This document shows, piece by piece, positions 25,603 to 33,774 of a DNA stretch of 64,000 nucleotides (position 1 is its first letter; every line of letters starts with the position of its first letter). The position numbers and the translations under genes were made by a program. Origin of the DNA: Orlajensenia flava (GTDB lineage: Bacteria; Actinomycetota; Actinomycetes; Actinomycetales; Microbacteriaceae); assembly GCF_004801905.1 (NCBI RefSeq), contig NZ_SSSN01000003.1, positions 992,001 to 1,056,000 of the forward strand. The letters are read 5' to 3'. The notes beneath the pieces were generated by a model. It worked only from the letters and a program-made list of their open reading frames with translations, was not told where the DNA came from and made no database searches.

Positions 25603-26042
25603 TCATGCCCGTCTCGACCGTGCGTTCGGCGCTTCTCCTTCATCTCGGCTTCGAAGAGGTGACGCCTGCCGCCCACCAGTTCGTCCCGCGCTTCACGCTC
25701 GAGCGCGACGAACGTGTCGCGGTATCCGTCGTCATACTCCTCGACGATCTGGAACGACCAGCGCCCCTCGATGACATTGAGCCCTACGAGTTCTGTGGAG
25801 ATGCGGTCGGCGAGCTCGGTGTGCCCGGCCGCCTGCAGCAGGTCGACCGCATCGCCCAGTGCGAGGTCGGCTTGGCCGGTGAGGCGGTGGAACGCATAGA
25901 GGTGACCGCGAGCGTCCTCCGCCACCTCGAGAGCCTCGGAGAGTTTGCCGAGCGCCTCGACGGTCGCGTCGGTGACTCCCGCCGGACGCTGGTGGTCGTC
26001 ATCCGGCGATTCGCCCTCGCTGCGGACAGTGCGTGACGTCAT
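25587..26042 (-). CDS. Hypothetical soluble helical protein
   Basis: A 151-residue soluble, mostly helical protein (VEALGKLSEALEVAEDARGHLYAFHRLTGQADLALGDA, seen in pieces over residues 27-65). It has a conserved-looking centre, ELVGLNVIEGRWSFQIVEEYDDGY, and a basic tail. It has no signal or membrane segment. I recognise only a general similarity to uncharacterised actinobacterial proteins. It is divergent from the GCS2 ligase gene, with 98 bases between starts. Confidence 0.75.
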   Translation of the reverse strand: MTSRTVRSEGESPDDDHQRPAGVTDATVEALGKLSEALEVAEDARGHLYAFHRLTGQADLALGDAVDLLQAAGHTELADRISTELVGLNVIEGRWSFQIVEEYDDGYRDTFVALEREARDELVGGRRHLFEAEMKEKRRTHGRDGHEARPT

Positions 26043-26140
26043 ACTGCAACACTCCGCCTCACGCAGCGCCGCGTCAACGTCTTGCCCGGGGTCGCGACGG
26101 ATGCACTAACGTGATGCGATCACGACCGAGGAAGGTGGCG

Positions 26141-27202
26141 ATGACGACGATCGGGCTCGAAGAGGAGTTCATGCTCCTCGACCCGCGCACGCTCGCCCCG
26201 GTCGGCCGGGCCGCGGAGGTCATCGAGGCCGTGCGGGTGACGGTCCACGCGCCTTTCGTCACATCGGAGTTCTACGCTTCTCAGCTCGAGTACGCGTCGC
26301 CCATCCTGTCCACGTCTGAGGACGCCTCGCGTGAGCTCGGCTCGTTCCGCGTGGCGCTCGCTGAGATCGCGACCCGGCTCGGCGTGGTCGCGGCCGGCGT
26401 CGGCCTGCCTTTCGACGTGACGGATGACGCGCGCCTGACACCGGGGGCGCGATATCTCGACATCGCCGATCACTTCGGAGCGATCGTCGCCGACCATCAA
26501 CTGAACGGGCTGCACGTGCACGTCGGCGTTCCCGACCGAGAAGCCGCCATTCGCGCCAGTAACCGCCTGCGGCCCTGGCTGCCCGCGCTCCTCGCCCTCT
26601 CGGGCAACTCCCCGTTCTGGCACGGCAGGGACACCGGCTTCGCGAGTTGGCGTTGCATCCACATCCGGCGCTGGACCACCAGCGGCATCCCTCCGTACTT
26701 CCGCGACGCGGACGACTACGACGCTCGTGCCACTCGCCTGCTGGGGGTCGGCGGCACTACCGACATCGGCACGCTGAACTGGGCAGCCCGCCCCTCGGCG
26801 AAGTATCCGACGGTCGAAGTGCGCGTCTTCGACGCCCAGCTGGACGCGACGACGAGCATCCCGCTCGCGCTCCTCACGCGCGGCGTGATCGCCTCGCCAT
26901 CGGATGATGACGAACCCGCCTTGCCGCAGGAGTTGCTCGACGCCGCCCTCTGGCATGCCGCTCGGTACGGGATGAGCGCTGGCCTGGTCGATCCCGCGTC
27001 CGGGTCGATGCGCCCGGCCGCCGAGGTCGTGCGCCGGTTGCTGCAGGTCGCGAAACCCGGGTTGGAGGCTCACGGGGACCACGAGCGCGTTGCCGCCTTC
27101 GTGGACAGGACCATCGCGGATGGAACGGGTGCCGACCGGCAACGCCGTGCCTACGCGCGCGGAGGGCGCGACGGTCTCGGCGACCTTCTCGCCCACCTTT
27201 AG
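26141..27202 (+). CDS. Glutamate-cysteine ligase family 2 (YbdK-type carboxylate-amine ligase)
   Basis: A 353-residue GCS2-family protein. The N-terminal strand MTTIGLEEEFMLLD carries metal-binding glutamates. The central LNGLHVHVGVPDREAAI and the arginine-rich substrate part (YPTVEVRVFD) are also family hallmarks. Members ligate glutamate to cysteine or another amine. Mycothiol-producing actinobacteria keep such enzymes with unclear substrates. GAGGAAGG precedes the ATG at 26141. The longer frame from 26033 lacks conservation. Its stop overlaps the ALDH stop by 4 bases, convergently. Confidence 0.92.
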   Translation: MTTIGLEEEFMLLDPRTLAPVGRAAEVIEAVRVTVHAPFVTSEFYASQLEYASPILSTSEDASRELGSFRVALAEIATRLGVVAAGVGLPFDVTDDARLTPGARYLDIADHFGAIVADHQLNGLHVHVGVPDREAAIRASNRLRPWLPALLALSGNSPFWHGRDTGFASWRCIHIRRWTTSGIPPYFRDADDYDARATRLLGVGGTTDIGTLNWAARPSAKYPTVEVRVFDAQLDATTSIPLALLTRGVIASPSDDDEPALPQELLDAALWHAARYGMSAGLVDPASGSMRPAAEVVRRLLQVAKPGLEAHGDHERVAAFVDRTIADGTGADRQRRAYARGGRDGLGDLLAHL

Positions 27203-28680
27203 AACGGATACCGCCCGGGCTCGCTGCTCATCGTGGTCAGGCGGAGCTCGGTGAAGTCCTCGATGGAGTAGTAGCCCGACCGACCCCATCCGCTGTCTTT
27301 GACGCCACCAACCGGCAGCGCCGCCTCGCTCGCCATCGTCGGAGCATTCACATGCACGATTCCCGAGTCGAACCGCTCCGCCATCGCCAGGCCGCGGACC
27401 CGATCGCGCGTCATGATCGAGGCGCTGAGCCCGTACGGGGTGTCCTGCGCGTCGCGCAACGCGGTCTCGGCATCGTCGAACGCCTCGACGACGAGCAGGG
27501 GCCCGAAGGTCTCGTCGGCCCCGGTCGTGCAGATCGCATCCGCGGGCACGTGGGTGAGGATGGTCGGCTGGTAGACCCGACCCTCGACCTTCCCGCCGGT
27601 GACGAGCGTCGCGCCGCGGTCGACGGCGTCCGTGACGCGAGCGTCGATCTGCTCGACGGCGTGGTCGTTGATGAGGGGGCCGATGATGACGGCCGGGTCG
27701 GTCGGGTCCCCGGTCTTGAGCGCACGCACCCGCTCGGCCAGGCCGGACACGAACTCGTCGTGGAGGGAGCGGGCGACGTAGACCTTGCGCGTGTTCATGC
27801 ACACCTGCCCCTGGTGCAGGAAGGCGCCGAAGGTCACGGCCTTGATGGACTCCTCGACATCCGCGTCTTCGAGGATGATGGCGGGGTTGAAGCCGCCGAG
27901 CTCGAGCACCATGCGCTTGAGCGCCCTGCCGGCTCGTTCGCCGAGGATGCGGGCGGTCTTGTCCGATCCGGTGAAGTTGATGCAGCGCACCGCCGGGCTG
28001 GTGAAGAACACCTCGGCGATGGCCGCCGCGTCGCCGGGCGCGTTGGTGACGACGTTGAAGGTGCCGGCGGGGAAGCCGGCCTCCTGCAGGATCTCGGCGT
28101 GGATGAGGCCCGACGAGATCGGAGCAAGCTCCGATGGCTTGATGACGGTCGTGTTGCCGAACGCCATCGGCAGCAGGAAGGTGCGCCACGCCAGGTAGAA
28201 CGCGCCGTTCCACGGGGTGAACCCCGCCACGACGCCCAGCGGCTTGCGGGTGACGGTCGCCGTCCTGCCCGGTGTGTCGCTGCGGATGACGTCGCCGACC
28301 GGTAGGTAGCCCCAGCTCGCCGCCTGGCGAAGCATGGCCGCCGAGAGCCGGATCTGGAAGGTGGAGAACGCTCGGCTGGCTCCACCCTCGACCGCCATGA
28401 GCTGCACCAGCTCCTCCTGACGACGTTCGACGATGTCTGCTGCCCTGAGGAACAACGCCTGTCGCGTACCGGGCGCCATAGCCGCCCATGATGGGAACGC
28501 CGCGGCGGCCGCCGTGACCGCCGCCTCGGCATCCGCAGCAGAGCCGGCCGCCGCGTCGGCGACGAGCTCGTCGTCGAGCGGATTCCGCACCGGGAACGTC
28601 GGTCCGCCGGAGTCGGTCCACGCGCCGTTGATGAAATGCGAGGTGACGGTGGAGGTGCCCGTCATGTCGATGATCGTCAT
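27199..28680 (-). CDS. Aldehyde dehydrogenase (aromatic-aldehyde type)
   Basis: A 493-residue NAD(P)-dependent aldehyde dehydrogenase. It shows the Rossmann/substrate motif GFTPWNGAFYLAWRT, the general-base Glu in VLELGGFNP, the nucleophile Cys in HQGQVCMNTRKV near residue 290, and ETFGPLLVV. The combination resembles vanillin/benzaldehyde/salicylaldehyde dehydrogenases. The start ATG 28680 follows AAGGA with good spacing. It is the second gene after an amidohydrolase of the decarboxylase type with only 34 bases between them, which fits an aromatic-acid catabolic operon. Confidence 0.93.
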   Translation of the reverse strand: MTIIDMTGTSTVTSHFINGAWTDSGGPTFPVRNPLDDELVADAAAGSAADAEAAVTAAAAAFPSWAAMAPGTRQALFLRAADIVERRQEELVQLMAVEGGASRAFSTFQIRLSAAMLRQAASWGYLPVGDVIRSDTPGRTATVTRKPLGVVAGFTPWNGAFYLAWRTFLLPMAFGNTTVIKPSELAPISSGLIHAEILQEAGFPAGTFNVVTNAPGDAAAIAEVFFTSPAVRCINFTGSDKTARILGERAGRALKRMVLELGGFNPAIILEDADVEESIKAVTFGAFLHQGQVCMNTRKVYVARSLHDEFVSGLAERVRALKTGDPTDPAVIIGPLINDHAVEQIDARVTDAVDRGATLVTGGKVEGRVYQPTILTHVPADAICTTGADETFGPLLVVEAFDDAETALRDAQDTPYGLSASIMTRDRVRGLAMAERFDSGIVHVNAPTMASEAALPVGGVKDSGWGRSGYYSIEDFTELRLTTMSSEPGRYPF

Positions 28681-28714
28681 GGAAATCCTTGCTTGATCGG
28701 TGGGAACGGATGCG

Positions 28715-29668
28715 TCAGATCCGGAGCAACGACTCGGCGTTGCCGTGAGCGATCTTCTCCCGATCGCCCGCATCTACCGGAGCCGAGCGCAGGTAGCTGG
28801 TCGCCCGCGCGCTGTCTCCGAACGGGTGGTCGACCGAGAACATGATGTGGTCGACGCCGAAGGCGGAGAGGGCGCAGAGCAGCGGAGCATCCGTGTTGTA
28901 GCCGGATGTCGTGAGGTACAGGTTTCGCCGCAATGTCTCGGCGATGCTGAGCGTGTGCCCGGTGACGACGGGGTTCAGCATGCTCTCGATGCGGTCGAGG
29001 TGGAACGGCAGGCCCTCCCCCATGTGGCCGACGATGACCTTGAGATCGGGCAGCTCCTCGAACACTCCGGCCGCCACCATCCGCAGCACGTGCATGCCGC
29101 ATTCCGCGTGCCAGCCCCATCCGGAGGTCGACAGGCAGGCGGCGACCTCGGGCGCGAGGCCGGAGAAGTACGCCTCCTGCACGACGAGCGGCGCCGGCGC
29201 CGGGTGGAGGTAGATCGGAACGTCGAGTCGTGCTGCGGCCGCCAGGATGGGGCGTACGGATCGATCGTCGAGGAAGACCCCGTTGGTCTGACCGTGGATC
29301 ATGGCGCCGACGAAGCCGAGCTCGTCGACGCAGCGCGTGAGCTCGTCGACGGCTTTGGCGGTGTCGGTCATGGGCAGGGCGGCGAACGCGCGAAACCGAT
29401 ACGGATGCTCGGCGACCGCGCTCGCCAATCGATCGTTCAGCCCGCGGTGAAGCGGCACGGACTGCTCCGGCTCGAGATCCTGCACGAAGTAGCTGAGTGC
29501 CGACAGCACCTGCACGTCGATGCCGGCTTCGTCCATGATCCGCAGGCGTCCCTCGCCGACGTCATCGAGCTGCGCCGCTCGTTTCCCAGCGCGGAGCCCG
29601 AGGTCGATTCCGGCGGATGCGAGGATGTCGCGTGGCAGCATGTGCTCCTCGATGGCGATGACCTTCAC
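28715..29668 (-). CDS. Amidohydrolase family 2 (gamma-resorcylate decarboxylase-like)
   Basis: A 317-residue metal-dependent TIM-barrel hydrolase or decarboxylase. It begins KVIAIEEHMLP, has IYLHPAPAPLV and a KVIVGHMGEGLPFHLDRIE stretch, and ends with MFSVDHPFGDS, where the metal-binding Asp lies. These match the nonoxidative decarboxylases of the ACMSD/LigW/gamma-resorcylate type. GTG at 29668 follows GGAAGG at 6-base spacing. The substrate is probably a hydroxybenzoate (inference). It forms an operon with the downstream aldehyde dehydrogenase. An AT-rich palindrome upstream may be the operator. Confidence 0.9.
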   Translation of the reverse strand: MKVIAIEEHMLPRDILASAGIDLGLRAGKRAAQLDDVGEGRLRIMDEAGIDVQVLSALSYFVQDLEPEQSVPLHRGLNDRLASAVAEHPYRFRAFAALPMTDTAKAVDELTRCVDELGFVGAMIHGQTNGVFLDDRSVRPILAAAARLDVPIYLHPAPAPLVVQEAYFSGLAPEVAACLSTSGWGWHAECGMHVLRMVAAGVFEELPDLKVIVGHMGEGLPFHLDRIESMLNPVVTGHTLSIAETLRRNLYLTTSGYNTDAPLLCALSAFGVDHIMFSVDHPFGDSARATSYLRSAPVDAGDREKIAHGNAESLLRI

Positions 29669-29768
29669 AGAGAACCTTCCCGTCATTGGGCGGCTGGATG
29701 GAGCGTGCGACCGAACTTCCGAATCACCGCGCCCGGTGCGACCAGCACCACCGGCTGCGCGCCGTATG

Positions 29769-29781
29769 CTATATCCTATAG
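29769..29781. promoter_or_regulatory. AT-rich palindrome CTATA-TCC-TATAG upstream of the amidohydrolase operon
   Basis: A perfect 5-3-5 inverted repeat about 100 bases before the amidohydrolase start, in an otherwise GC-rich gap (29669-29928) that holds no gene. GntR-type regulators of aromatic catabolism often use such AT-rich palindromes. No regulator gene is adjacent, so the partner would have to lie elsewhere. Confidence 0.5.
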
Positions 29782-29928
29782 ACCTGCCGCAGACGGCGCT
29801 CATGCTGGTCGCACTAGGCGACATCGAGTGCTGCGGGAGGTTCGGATCAGCCGAACGAGGGGCGGCGGCAACGATGCGCGCGATCCTCCCCGCATCCCGA
29901 CCGCGAGTCTGCTGCATGGAGCGGGCAT

Positions 29929-30003
29929 TGGTGCCCCTGGAGGGACTCGAACCCCCAACCCTTTCCTTAGGACGGAACTGCTCTTCCATTGAGCTACAGA
30001 GGC
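29929..30003 (-). tRNA. tRNA-Arg (anticodon CCT)
   Basis: Read on the minus strand, the gene has acceptor arms GCCTCTG and CAGGGGC, D arm GCTC/GAGC, anticodon loop GTCCTAA (anticodon CCT, reading AGG), T arm GGGGG/CCCTC with loop TTCGAGT, and an encoded CCA end at 29929-29931. The first anticodon-stem pair is a G-A mismatch. AGG is rare in this high-GC genome. Confidence 0.93.
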
Positions 30004-30046
30004 CGGCAACCGTCACGAGTTTAGCCGGTGCCGAGTGCTGGCCGAG

Positions 30047-31315
30047 TCAGCGGCAGGTGGCTGCCGTCGCGATGAGGGAGTCGGCAGGGCGGCCGTAAGC
30101 CTGGGTGCCGTTCGCGTCGCTGGTGTGGCCCCAGCTGATCGACCACGCCGTCGCCCAGAGCTCCTCGGTCGCTTCGTCGTCGGGGTAGATGCCGAAGCAT
30201 TTGGGATGGATCGCGTGGCCGACCTCGTGAGCGACCAGCGACTGCGAACGATCGCTGCCGTCGTTCCACAGCGCGGCGACACTGTTGGTCAGGGTGATGG
30301 TCGAGTACACCTCGTCCGGCGTGTACCACGTGTCCTGCGCGGTGCCGGCCATGCTGTCGCCGTCGCCGTACCCGATCACGATGTCGGCCCAGTCGAAGTC
30401 GAGCATCACACCGCCTGAGATCGAGCGGGCGAACTCTTCGGCCGCCTGACGATTGGCGAGGAGCGGCCCTTGCTTCTCGGCGAGCTCCGCCTCCTGCGTC
30501 GAGCGCAGGTCGTCGACGGCGTGCAGGTAGGACGCGACATCCGTGTCGGCGCTGTCCCAGTACGGAACGCGCAGCACGTCGGATGCGCGATGGAGCTCGT
30601 CTCGCGCGGTGTTGCGGGCGGACGGATACGCACCCAGCACCGACGGCAGGCTCTTGCCCACCTCCGTCGCCACGGCGAGGCCGGACTTCTCCACCTCCTT
30701 GGCGGAGTCGCGCAACCCCGTGATGGTCCGGCGGCTCTCGGCGGCGTCCGCGTTCGTGCTGGCCAGTCCCCGCTTCATCCGCTCGGAGTCGACCAGGATG
30801 TCCCACGGCCAGAACAAGCTCGCCTGCGCAACGTCGACGGCCGTGTGCTTCTGCCTGGCCGCGGCGGTCAGCCGAGTGTCAGCAGCGGCGGTCGCCTTTC
30901 CGAGCGCGGCTAGGGAGTTCGCATCCGCAAACGACGAGAGGTCGAGCGATGTCAGGCCGGCGGCGATCTTCTGGGTGTCGGATGCGGCCGTCGTACCGCT
31001 CAGCACACCCCGATCGACGACCGCGAGCCGCTGCTCGGCCGTCGCCAGGTCGGCGCCGATGCGCCGATGCGCGTCGGACAGCCCGGTCCAGCCCGTGACG
31101 ACGAGCGCCACGACTCCCGCCACCGCGGCCGCCGTGCCCACGATGACGAGCGGAGTCTTCCAGCTGCGCCGAGAACGATCGACGGATGGCTGCGCCGATT
31201 CCACGGGCGGCGCTGACTCGACGGACGGCGTGTCGGCCGCGACGACGTCGGAGGCAGGCTTGTTCGTCGTGCTCTCCGAGTCAACCGGATCGAGAAGCGG
31301 GTCGGAACTCGTCAC
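30047..31315 (-). CDS. Membrane-anchored protein with zinc-protease HEVGH motif
   Basis: A 422-residue protein. Residues 1-50 are a Ser/Pro/Asp-rich cytoplasmic tail, about 52-75 a single membrane helix, and the rest lies outside. A long helical region follows. HEVGH at about 363-367 is followed by DDEATEELWATAWS, which could supply the third zinc ligand. This is the gluzincin-like HExxH pattern, but the whole protein matches no peptidase family I know. GTG 31315 follows GGGGA. The gene is close to two peptidoglycan-hydrolase-type genes. Confidence 0.75.
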   Translation of the reverse strand: MTSSDPLLDPVDSESTTNKPASDVVAADTPSVESAPPVESAQPSVDRSRRSWKTPLVIVGTAAAVAGVVALVVTGWTGLSDAHRRIGADLATAEQRLAVVDRGVLSGTTAASDTQKIAAGLTSLDLSSFADANSLAALGKATAAADTRLTAAARQKHTAVDVAQASLFWPWDILVDSERMKRGLASTNADAAESRRTITGLRDSAKEVEKSGLAVATEVGKSLPSVLGAYPSARNTARDELHRASDVLRVPYWDSADTDVASYLHAVDDLRSTQEAELAEKQGPLLANRQAAEEFARSISGGVMLDFDWADIVIGYGDGDSMAGTAQDTWYTPDEVYSTITLTNSVAALWNDGSDRSQSLVAHEVGHAIHPKCFGIYPDDEATEELWATAWSISWGHTSDANGTQAYGRPADSLIATAATCR

Positions 31316-31430
31316 GCGGCATCCCCCTGATTCAGTGCGTCGGGCAATCCTGCCACACCCGGCCTCCGACGGTCGCGACCCCCGCCCGCGCACCGCCTCC
31401 CGTGTCGGCGGGTGGTGAGACGATCTCACC

Positions 31431-31694
31431 ATGAACCCCACGACTGCCTACGTGCCCGCCGGTTCGCTCCGCGCGGGCGATGTGATGGTCAATGCCCACG
31501 GAACCGACTTCACCGTCACCAAGGTCACCCGCATCCGCGACGGCCGCAAGGTGTTCGTCGAGCGTCCCGATGGCGCGGCGAGCACCTTCACCGCTCGTTT
31601 CGACGCACGCACCCGCGTCACGTTGCCACGGCCGACCCTCGACGAGACGGATGCCGACACGCTCCGTGTGGCGCGCGCCACACCGGGTCGCTGA
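31431..31694 (+). CDS. Small hypothetical protein
   Basis: An 87-residue, beta-rich soluble protein (MNPTTAYVPAGSLRAGD, then FTVTKVTRIRDGRKVFVERPD). The GDVMV...DFTVTKV pattern resembles small SH3-like or Hint-like beta barrels, but I do not recognise a family. It lies divergent from the HEVGH protein, with 115 bases between starts. Confidence 0.65.
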   Translation: MNPTTAYVPAGSLRAGDVMVNAHGTDFTVTKVTRIRDGRKVFVERPDGAASTFTARFDARTRVTLPRPTLDETDADTLRVARATPGR

Positions 31695-31780
31695 CGTCGA
31701 TCACCGAGATCGCTGGCAGCAGCTCTTCTCGAGCGCGTCCGCGAGCGGGAGACCTGCGAGTGCCGGTCGGGCGCCGCCGA

Positions 31781-32815
31781 TCAGGTGGGCGGCGGGTAGA
31801 GGTAGAGGTCCGCGCCACCAACTGGGATGGTGCGGCGGTGGTAATTGTGATCGGAGTTCTGGTTGTACTCCTCGATCGTGACCGTTCCGTCGCTGTTGAC
31901 CGACTGCACGTACGCGACGTGGTTGTAGGTGAACCAGGCGACGGCTCCGACGATGGGAGCGTGGCTGACCTGCCAACCGTGCGAGTACCACGCGTCGGGC
32001 CACTCCCACGCACTTCCCCCGCCCGGCGTGAGGTTCGACCAGACCCAGCGGAACGGAGAGGTGGCTCCGAGATCGCGGTTCAGGCGCCAGGCGACGAAGT
32101 CGACGCACTCGCGGTACTCGTAGTTGAGCGGGGAGAGGCTGCCCACCGAGCCGCCGGGCCACGGGTAGTCGTCGCCCTCCTGACGCGGGCCTGGGGCGGA
32201 GTACGCTCCGGCTGCCGCGGACTTCTCCGCAGCGGCCTGGGCTCGGGCAGCTGCTTCAGCCTGCGCGACCTTCTCGCGGATTTCGGCGCCGCTCACCGCG
32301 GTGTAGCCGTCACGCGCCACCGTCACGTTGGCCGCGACGCTGGGGACGTCGACGCCCTGCGAATCCTTCTCCGCGACCAGGTGCGACGACGACTCGGCGA
32401 ACTGCGTCTCGCCGGTGCCGGGAGCGAACGCATAGGCAGGAAGGGCGACCGTCAGGAACAGTCCGGGAACGACGGCCAGGGTGAGGACTCCGCTGAGCAG
32501 GCTCTTCTTCTTACGAGCCGGCTTCTTCGAGGCGGGGTGGGTGTTCGGCGCGGTCGCACCGAGCTGCTTGGGCGACGTCGGTTGCGGCTTCGCCGAAGCC
32601 GCGGGAGGCGTAGGCCCGACTGGCACCTGCGGCGCCGCACCCGCCGGTACACGGCGAACGGGCACGACATCCGACGATTTCTCGGTGGGAGCGTTCGCGG
32701 CAGCCTCACGCTGAGCGCGCAGTTCGCGGCGGGTCGGCAACGACTCCGCGGCACTGCCGCCGGTGGACTCCTGGGGGCCGCTGACGGGCCGCTCGGGGGT
32801 ACCGGGTTCTGTCAC
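31781..32815 (-). CDS. CHAP-domain protein, membrane-anchored or secreted
   Basis: A 344-residue protein. Residues 1-104 are a Pro/Ala/Lys-rich cytoplasmic or wall-spanning part, about 105-130 a membrane helix ending LPAYAFAPG, and 135-180 a small domain with VARDGYTAVS at 167-176. The CHAP amidase/endopeptidase domain covers about 215-340, with Cys237 in YRECVDFVAW and His299 in YNHVAYV. CHAP domains cut peptidoglycan. GTG 32815 follows GAGGAA. The middle domain is shared with the NlpC/P60 protein at 33775-34539. Confidence 0.92.
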   Translation of the reverse strand: MTEPGTPERPVSGPQESTGGSAAESLPTRRELRAQREAAANAPTEKSSDVVPVRRVPAGAAPQVPVGPTPPAASAKPQPTSPKQLGATAPNTHPASKKPARKKKSLLSGVLTLAVVPGLFLTVALPAYAFAPGTGETQFAESSSHLVAEKDSQGVDVPSVAANVTVARDGYTAVSGAEIREKVAQAEAAARAQAAAEKSAAAGAYSAPGPRQEGDDYPWPGGSVGSLSPLNYEYRECVDFVAWRLNRDLGATSPFRWVWSNLTPGGGSAWEWPDAWYSHGWQVSHAPIVGAVAWFTYNHVAYVQSVNSDGTVTIEEYNQNSDHNYHRRTIPVGGADLYLYPPPT

Positions 32816-32994
32816 AGCTGTTCCTCCGAGGCACACGAGGTGCGCCGCGTCGTCTGGCAGGGGGTGGTCGTACTGGCTGTTCCGGTGACGCGAGAGGGGG
32901 ACCCGGGCCGGACAACTCGCCCAAGACTACGTGAGACCGGCCTGATTGTCACGGTGAGGTGACGGCCGGTCGCCGAAGACGATCCATCCACAGG

Positions 32995-33492
32995 TCAGGC
33001 GGCCAGCGCGAGGAATTCGTTCCAGGTCGGTTCCGACCGCTCGAACCCGCGCACCATCCACGCCGTCCCCTGCGGCATCTGCGGTCGCACGCGCAGTTCC
33101 CATCCCATCTCGCCCGGTGTCCTGTCGGCCTTCAGGTTGTTGCAACGCACGCAGCACGCCACCAGGTTCTCCCACGAATCCCGCCCTCCCCTGGATCGGG
33201 GGAACACGTGGTCGATCGTCGTGGCCGCCTTGCTGCAGTAGCCGCAACGATGATCGTCACGCCGCAGGACACCGCGTCGGCTCACCGGGATCTCCCGGCC
33301 GTACGGCACCCGCACGTAGCGCTTGAGGAGGATGACCGACGGTCTGTCCCAGGTTCCGGATGTCGCCCAGACGGGGTGCTCGGCATCCGTGTAGAGAGTG
33401 GTCGCCTTGCCGTTCATCACGAGCATGAGGCCCCTCTTGAACGACACGACGGCGAGCGGCTCGTAGCCGGCATTCAGAACCAATGTGCGCAT
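32995..33492 (-). CDS. HNH endonuclease
   Basis: A 165-residue protein of the actinobacterial HNH family. It starts MRTLVLNAGYEPLAVVSF. The HNH core is DDHRCGYCSKAATTIDHVFPR followed by GRDSWENLVACCVRCN, giving CxxC...DH...N...CxxC with a structural zinc and a catalytic His. Its biological role is unclear; it is a conserved solitary gene and not part of a restriction system here. GGGAGA precedes the ATG 33492. A longer start at 33546 lacks such a site. Confidence 0.92.
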   Translation of the reverse strand: MRTLVLNAGYEPLAVVSFKRGLMLVMNGKATTLYTDAEHPVWATSGTWDRPSVILLKRYVRVPYGREIPVSRRGVLRRDDHRCGYCSKAATTIDHVFPRSRGGRDSWENLVACCVRCNNLKADRTPGEMGWELRVRPQMPQGTAWMVRGFERSEPTWNEFLALAA

Positions 33493-33544
33493 GGTCTCCC
33501 TCTCTCCGACGAGACGAGCACTGCGGAAAAGGCGAGAAGGCAAC

Positions 33545-33575
33545 AAAAAAGGGCACTGTCAGACAGACAGTGCCC
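33545..33575 (-). terminator. Rho-independent terminator downstream of the NlpC/P60 gene
   Basis: On the minus strand GGGCACTGTC and GACAGTGCCC form a perfect 10-bp stem (33575-33566 and 33560-33551) with a 5-base loop, followed by TTTTTTG. It ends transcription from 33775 before the HNH gene. Confidence 0.88.
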
Positions 33576-33672
33576 CTTCACCATGCGGATGATGAAGATG
33601 TGCGCGACTCGATTGCCGACACGTGAACGCGCAGCGCTCATCCGTGATGCGGATGGACTGCTGCTCACTCAT
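33559..33672 (-). CDS. Possible 37-residue small protein ending in the terminator
   Basis: A short frame starts MSEQQSIRITDERC at ATG 33672, preceded by GGGAGAACCG. Its remainder is rich in Cys and His (two Cys, then four His within 15 residues), and its stop TGA lies inside the terminator stem. The good ribosome site supports translation, but the amino-acid content could be chance. The rest of the 33493-33774 gap shows nothing else. Confidence 0.3.
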   Translation of the reverse strand: MSEQQSIRITDERCAFTCRQSSRAHLHHPHGEGALSV

Positions 33673-33774
33673 CGGTTCTCCCGAGGACTCGGATCGTCAG
33701 GGTTTCAGGCTAGACCTGTTCCGAGCAACACTCGGGTCGTGGCGCGCCGAGACACGTTTCGATCAGATGAACGA

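Noticed and set aside
29800-30009. Small minus-strand protein MPASVAQWKSSSVLRKGLG
   Set aside because: It is translated tRNA-Arg, a well-known artefact of tRNA regions.
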